Source of the DNA: Acidobacteriota bacterium | Lineage (GTDB): Bacteria; Acidobacteriota; Terriglobia; 20CM-2-55-15 | Direction of reading: 5' to 3' | Length of the DNA: 8,759 bases | NCBI GenBank assembly: GCA_003222755.1 | Contig: QHXA01000070.1 | Location: forward strand, 4,442-13,200 | In this document: positions 5,942 through 8,759 of the stretch, piece after piece | How positions within the stretch are numbered: position 1 is the first letter of the stretch | How the letters are laid out: every line of letters starts with the position of its first letter | Notes under the pieces: generated by a model | What the model saw: only the letters and a program-made list of their open reading frames with translations | Database searches by the model: none | What the model was told of the DNA's origin: nothing | Position numbers and translations under genes: made by a program

Positions 5942-7729
5942 ATGCAAGCGGGAGATCTGTCTTCGAGCGACGTCGAACCACCGGAACCGCGGCACGTCAA
6001 GACCACGCAGCTCGGTGATGTTCTGCTTAGAAGCCATTTCATCACCCGGGAACAGTTAGATGAGGCGCTGAAATACCAGCGAGCTAAGGGCGGCCGCCTC
6101 GGACACTGTTTGATGAAGTTGGGCTATCTCACTGAAGACGTTCTGCATTCGGTCTTATCCCGGCAATTTGGGCTCGAGTTCGTGGCTCCCGCGGCGTGCG
6201 AAATCCACCCTGAGATTCTCAAGCTGTTGCCTCGTGAACTCGCGTTACGTTTTCAGGTCATTCCCATCCGCCGTGATGGAAATGTCTTGTACGTGGCCAT
6301 GTCCGACCCGAATGACGTTTCGTTGTTTGATGAACTGACCTTCAGAACCGGTCTGCGCATCAAGCCTCTACTGGCATCGGAATCGCAAATTCGCGAAGGC
6401 ATCGATTACCATTTCGGCAGTCATAAGGACTTGGCCCTCAAAAAAGTATTCGATGAGGTGCCGGCACAGGACGAAGAGAGCGGTGACAATCTCCAGATCC
6501 TCAGCGAGGTGGATAAAGAACTCGATCCCGAGACTCTGAAAATTCAATCCGAAGAAGCCCCAATCGTCCGGCTTGTGAATTTCATTCTGGTAGACGCCGT
6601 CCGCAGCGGCGCGAGCGACATTCACATCGAACCGTTTGAAAAGGAACTGCGCGTTCGTTTCCGTATGGATGGTGTACTCGAGACGGTCATGAATCCGCCC
6701 GTGAAACTGAAGGATGCTCTAATATCGCGTATCAAGATCATGTCGCGATTGAATATTTCGGAAAAACGACTCCCTCAAGATGGCCGCATCCGCATTCGTG
6801 TAAAGCTCGATGGGAGAGTCCGCGATATGGATTTTCGCGTGTCGGTGTTGCCGACGCTTTTTGGCGAAAAGATCGTGCTACGCCTGCTGGACAAAGAAAA
6901 CTTGATGTTCGACATGCTGCACCTGGGTTTCGATCCAGAGTCATTGAAGAAGTTCGAGAAGGCTATCTACAAACCGTACGGGATGGTGCTAGTCACCGGG
7001 CCGACGGGCAGCGGCAAAACGAATACTCTTTATTCCGCCATTTCCCAGCTCAACAAGGCGGACACGAACATCATGACGGCGGAAGATCCCGTGGAATTTA
7101 ATCTTGGCGGGATTAATCAGGTTCAAATCAACGAACAAGTTGGGCTGACTTTCGCGACCACTTTGCGTTCGTTCCTTCGGCAAGATCCAAACATTATCCT
7201 GGTCGGCGAGATCCGCGACGTGGAAACCGCGGAGATTGCGGTCAAGGCTTCACTGACGGGGCACCTCGTGCTCAGTACACTGCACACGAATGATGCGCCC
7301 GCGACGATTACGCGCCTGCTGAACATGGGGGTCGAACCATTCCTCGTCGCGAAGTCCGTGCAGCTGATTTGCGCGCAGCGGCTTGTCCGCCGGATCTGCA
7401 AGCCATGCAAGCAACAGGTCAAGGCGCCGTCGGAAGCGACATTGATTGAGTTGGGCTTCGCTCCACAGGAAGCCTCCACGCTAAAAATGCATCGTGGCAT
7501 CGGATGCAAGAACTGCAACGGTTCGGGCTATAAGGGCCGAGTTGGTCTCTATGAAGTAATGGAGATCACTCCTGAATTGAGAGAAGCAATCATCCTCAAT
7601 GCCACGGCCGTGGAGCTAAAGAAAGTCGCTCTTGCTAGCGGCATGGTTACGCTGCGGCGCAGTGGACTCATGAAGGTCCAAGAAGGCGTTACGACAATTG
7701 AAGAAATCGTCAGGGAAACTGTCCATTAG
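5942..7729 (+). CDS. pilB: Type IV pilus assembly ATPase PilB (GspE/PilB family)
   Basis: This hexameric cytoplasmic motor drives pilin polymerisation at the base of a type IV pilus. From ATG 5942 it has 595 residues, within the PilB range. An upstream TTG (5897) would add 15 residues, but that stretch is cysteine-rich, unlike the family, and overlaps a repeat-like motif, so I prefer 5942; GTG 5939 is also possible. The N-terminus has two MshEN-like motifs (residues 23-46 and 52-75). The ATPase core has Walker A GPTGSGKTNT (Gly353-Lys359), the acidic box AEDPVEF, the Walker B glutamate in ILVGEIRD (Glu423) and the His box STLHTND. The PilB/GspE zinc site is complete: CKPC (Cys486, Cys489) and CKNC (Cys522, Cys525), followed by GSGYKGRVGLYEVMEI. 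PilB is more likely than GspE from the N-terminal layout; the absence of CpaF and PilT features excludes those. No pilC, pilT or pilin gene is in view. Confidence 0.92.
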   Translation: MQAGDLSSSDVEPPEPRHVKTTQLGDVLLRSHFITREQLDEALKYQRAKGGRLGHCLMKLGYLTEDVLHSVLSRQFGLEFVAPAACEIHPEILKLLPRELALRFQVIPIRRDGNVLYVAMSDPNDVSLFDELTFRTGLRIKPLLASESQIREGIDYHFGSHKDLALKKVFDEVPAQDEESGDNLQILSEVDKELDPETLKIQSEEAPIVRLVNFILVDAVRSGASDIHIEPFEKELRVRFRMDGVLETVMNPPVKLKDALISRIKIMSRLNISEKRLPQDGRIRIRVKLDGRVRDMDFRVSVLPTLFGEKIVLRLLDKENLMFDMLHLGFDPESLKKFEKAIYKPYGMVLVTGPTGSGKTNTLYSAISQLNKADTNIMTAEDPVEFNLGGINQVQINEQVGLTFATTLRSFLRQDPNIILVGEIRDVETAEIAVKASLTGHLVLSTLHTNDAPATITRLLNMGVEPFLVAKSVQLICAQRLVRRICKPCKQQVKAPSEATLIELGFAPQEASTLKMHRGIGCKNCNGSGYKGRVGLYEVMEITPELREAIILNATAVELKKVALASGMVTLRRSGLMKVQEGVTTIEEIVRETVH

Positions 7730-7788
7730 ACGCAGACTTGGACCCTCTGTCAAAAGATGACGTTTTTTCAGCCCCGTCACCCCTGCAA

Positions 7789-7947
7789 TTACACGGCCGG
7801 CGGACCGGCATGCGGTCTGACAAAGTGCACTACTAGGGAAACGAGCGCCAGAAGCAGCAAAATGTGAATTGCGGCGCTGGCAACATGCATCGCTGCGAAG
7901 CCAAAAATCCACATCAGCAGAAGAATGATGAAGAGAGCAATGAACAT
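7789..7947 (-). CDS. Small DUF5670 (lmo0937-type) membrane protein
   Basis: A 52-residue gene on the - strand, from ATG 7947-7945 to TAA 7791-7789. The protein is almost entirely hydrophobic: helix one FIALFIILLLMWIFGF, a short HVASAAIHI linker, helix two ILLLLALVSLVVHFV, then a short RPHAGPPAV tail. The spacing W-x-x-G-x(4)-H-x(6)-IH before a leucine-rich helix is what I recognise from DUF5670/lmo0937 family membrane proteins, which are 45-55 residues long and occur widely in soil bacteria. Their function is unknown. A perfect AGGAGG (7959-7954) sits six bases before the start, which makes a chance frame unlikely. The gene is convergent with pilB and divergent from the hypothetical gene at 8004. 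Confidence 0.85.
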   Translation of the reverse strand: MFIALFIILLLMWIFGFAAMHVASAAIHILLLLALVSLVVHFVRPHAGPPAV

Positions 7948-7953
7948 ACTTGT

Positions 7954-7959
7954 CCTCCT
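7954..7959 (-). promoter_or_regulatory. Perfect Shine-Dalgarno sequence of the small membrane gene
   Basis: Read on the - strand the bases are AGGAGG, six bases before ATG 7947. It is the strongest ribosome binding site in the window, suggests high expression of the 52-residue protein, and fixes its start. Confidence 0.8.
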
Positions 7960-8003
7960 AAATTTTCTGACTGCCCGCCGGATACTTTCGTTACCTTAAA
8001 CGT

Positions 8004-8276
8004 GTGGACAACGCTGAGTACGCTAGACGACACGTGACACGATACGCTGTGAATGCTGCTTTCAACCGCGCGACCTTGGAATTCACCGATGGCAGCTACT
8101 TGCAATTCGAACACACGAGTCGAAGCAATCGTTGGGCGCGAGCCTCGGCGGACGCCACGGTCGCCGACGGGATTTGCCGGTCGATTCATCAATTTCGGCT
8201 GAACGCTAAACACCTGCAACTATTCTTCGAAGACGGAAGCAACGCCGAGTTTTTCTCAACCCCAGCTTCCGCGTAA
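8004..8276 (+). CDS. Hypothetical protein with two similar beta-rich segments
   Basis: A 90-residue frame from GTG 8004 to TAA 8274-8276. I do not recognise the family. It has no signal peptide and no membrane segment, so it is probably cytoplasmic. Two segments look alike: ATLEFTDGSYLQFEH (about residues 23-37) and HLQLFFEDGSNAEFFS (about 70-85). Each has the form hydrophobic strand, D-G-S turn, strand, which suggests two beta-hairpins from a small duplication; the part between is probably helical. There is no ATG in the frame. GTG 8034 and GTG 8049 are alternative starts, and none has a clear Shine-Dalgarno sequence. The frame is open, the composition is protein-like and the overlapping - strand frame looks worse, so I think it is real. 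It is divergent from the DUF5670 gene, 56 bases apart. Confidence 0.6.
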   Translation: MDNAEYARRHVTRYAVNAAFNRATLEFTDGSYLQFEHTSRSNRWARASADATVADGICRSIHQFRLNAKHLQLFFEDGSNAEFFSTPASA

Positions 8277-8394
8277 GCCTATGCGGGACCTATGGCGCAT
8301 GAGCGCCCGACCGATGTCGTCCGCGAGCGTTGACCGGCAAATATACGATCGCGGACGTTAGCGCCGTTCCACGGTTTTTGCGCGAAAAGGCCTG

Positions 8395-8403
8395 TGGTAG
8401 TAT
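8395..8403 (+). promoter_or_regulatory. Possible extended -10 promoter before the exported-protein gene
   Basis: TGG followed by TAGTAT (8398-8403) fits an extended -10 element (TGn-TATAAT). A start of transcription about seven bases later would fall at 8409-8411, right at the ATG 8412, so the mRNA would be leaderless or nearly so. This agrees with the lack of a Shine-Dalgarno sequence there. The -35 region (TTTTTG, 8375-8380) is poor. Confidence 0.3.
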
Positions 8404-8411
8404 TCGCGATT

Positions 8412-8759
8412 ATGAAATCCCATCACACGTTCACCACATCGCGCATCCTGATCCTCTGCTTCACGCTCGCATGGGCCAGTACCGCAGTTCCTGTTTTTCC
8501 GGGTGGACATGTTACGGCTGCACCCGTACCCGCGCAGCTCACGGACGAACAGTTTTGGAAGCTCTCGACTACCTTGTCGGAGCAAGACGGCACCTTTCGC
8601 TCGGATAACCTTCTGTCGAACGAGCTCAATTTTCAGTACGTCATTCCCGAGCTTCTGCAGAAGGCAAAGCAGGGGCGCATCTACATGGGTGTGGGCCCGG
8701 AGCAGAACTTCACGTATATCGTCGCGCTGAAGCCGGCGATGGCATTTATTGTCGACATC
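8412..8759 (+). CDS. Exported protein of unknown function, N-terminal part
   Basis: The gene starts at ATG 8412 and is still open at the window edge, giving 116 residues. The N-terminus is a signal peptide: a polar stretch with Arg11, a hydrophobic core ILILCFTLAWAS (12-23), then small residues, with cleavage plausible after AST-A25 or near VTAA (34-37). It is therefore probably secreted or periplasmic. The mature part begins with LTDEQFWKLSTTLSEQDGTF, followed by RSDNLLSNELNFQYVIPEL and GRIYMGVGPEQNFTYIVAL, ending in MAFIVDI. I recall hypothetical proteins from acidobacteria and other soil bacteria with the SDNxxSNE and GVGPEQNF blocks, but know no tested function. GVGPEQNFTY resembles a glycine-rich nucleotide- or cofactor-binding loop, which is speculation. 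No Shine-Dalgarno sequence precedes the ATG. The 135 bases before it (8277-8411) hold no other gene. Confidence 0.75.
   Translation, partial: MKSHHTFTTSRILILCFTLAWASTAVPVFPGGHVTAAPVPAQLTDEQFWKLSTTLSEQDGTFRSDNLLSNELNFQYVIPELLQKAKQGRIYMGVGPEQNFTYIVALKPAMAFIVDI

Noticed and set aside
7758..7779. TGACG ... CGTCA inverted repeat with a T-run after pilB
   Set aside because: The five-base stem encloses the T-run in its loop instead of being followed by it, so it does not look like a rho-independent terminator in either direction.
7948..8003. Possible ECF-sigma promoter (GGTAAC ... GTCA on the - strand) before the DUF5670 gene
   Set aside because: The spacing is longer than usual and the elements are imperfect; one weak match is not enough.
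7914..8219. 101-residue - strand frame
   Set aside because: It overlaps both the DUF5670 start with its perfect ribosome site and the 90-residue + strand gene, and its translation is low-complexity serine- and valine-rich without family features.
8281..8300. ATGCG/CGCAT inverted repeat after the 90-residue gene
   Set aside because: A five-base stem with a ten-base loop and no T-run; expected by chance.
8330..8608. 92-residue + strand frame overlapping the exported-protein gene
   Set aside because: It runs out of frame through the signal-peptide gene at 8412, which has a coherent secretory N-terminus and conserved-looking blocks; this frame has none.

Overview
This is a bacterial chromosome segment of moderately high GC. 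The style of the genes suggests an uncultured soil bacterium, and I lean towards Acidobacteriota. The reasons are a 52-residue DUF5670-type membrane protein, a PilB ATPase with an MshEN-like N-terminus, and a secreted protein type I associate with that phylum. This placement is an inference and rests on no marker gene. I see no rRNA, tRNA, CRISPR array, insertion sequence or phage gene.

Left part (1-4445): four genes on the + strand with almost no space between the last three. They are the C-terminal end of a thiamine-diphosphate enzyme of the acetolactate synthase/benzoylformate decarboxylase type, a short MetE-like (cobalamin-independent methionine synthase) zinc methyltransferase, an aromatic-acid:H+ symporter-type MFS transporter, and formate-tetrahydrofolate ligase. 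Read together they look like a transcription unit for uptake and decarboxylation of an organic acid, with one-carbon units passed to a methyl acceptor and to tetrahydrofolate. The substrate is unknown. The MetE-like gene has a reading-frame break that separates two of its zinc ligands from the other two.

Middle part (4446-5889): a small zinc-ribbon plus DUF2007 protein, then a complete aldo/keto reductase with an intact catalytic tetrad and a good ribosome binding site.

Right part (5890-8759): a complete PilB-type pilus assembly ATPase whose N-terminus carries two 24-residue MshEN-like motifs exactly five residues apart, which suggests cyclic-di-GMP binding. Next come a tiny membrane protein on the - strand with a perfect Shine-Dalgarno sequence, a divergent 90-residue hypothetical protein with two similar beta-rich segments, and the start of an exported protein that runs off the window.

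The most useful second looks are the frame break in the MetE-like gene, the four-gene one-carbon cluster, the MshEN-like region of PilB, the tiny - strand membrane gene, and a GCTAAAGCC-type motif found in two intergenic gaps.
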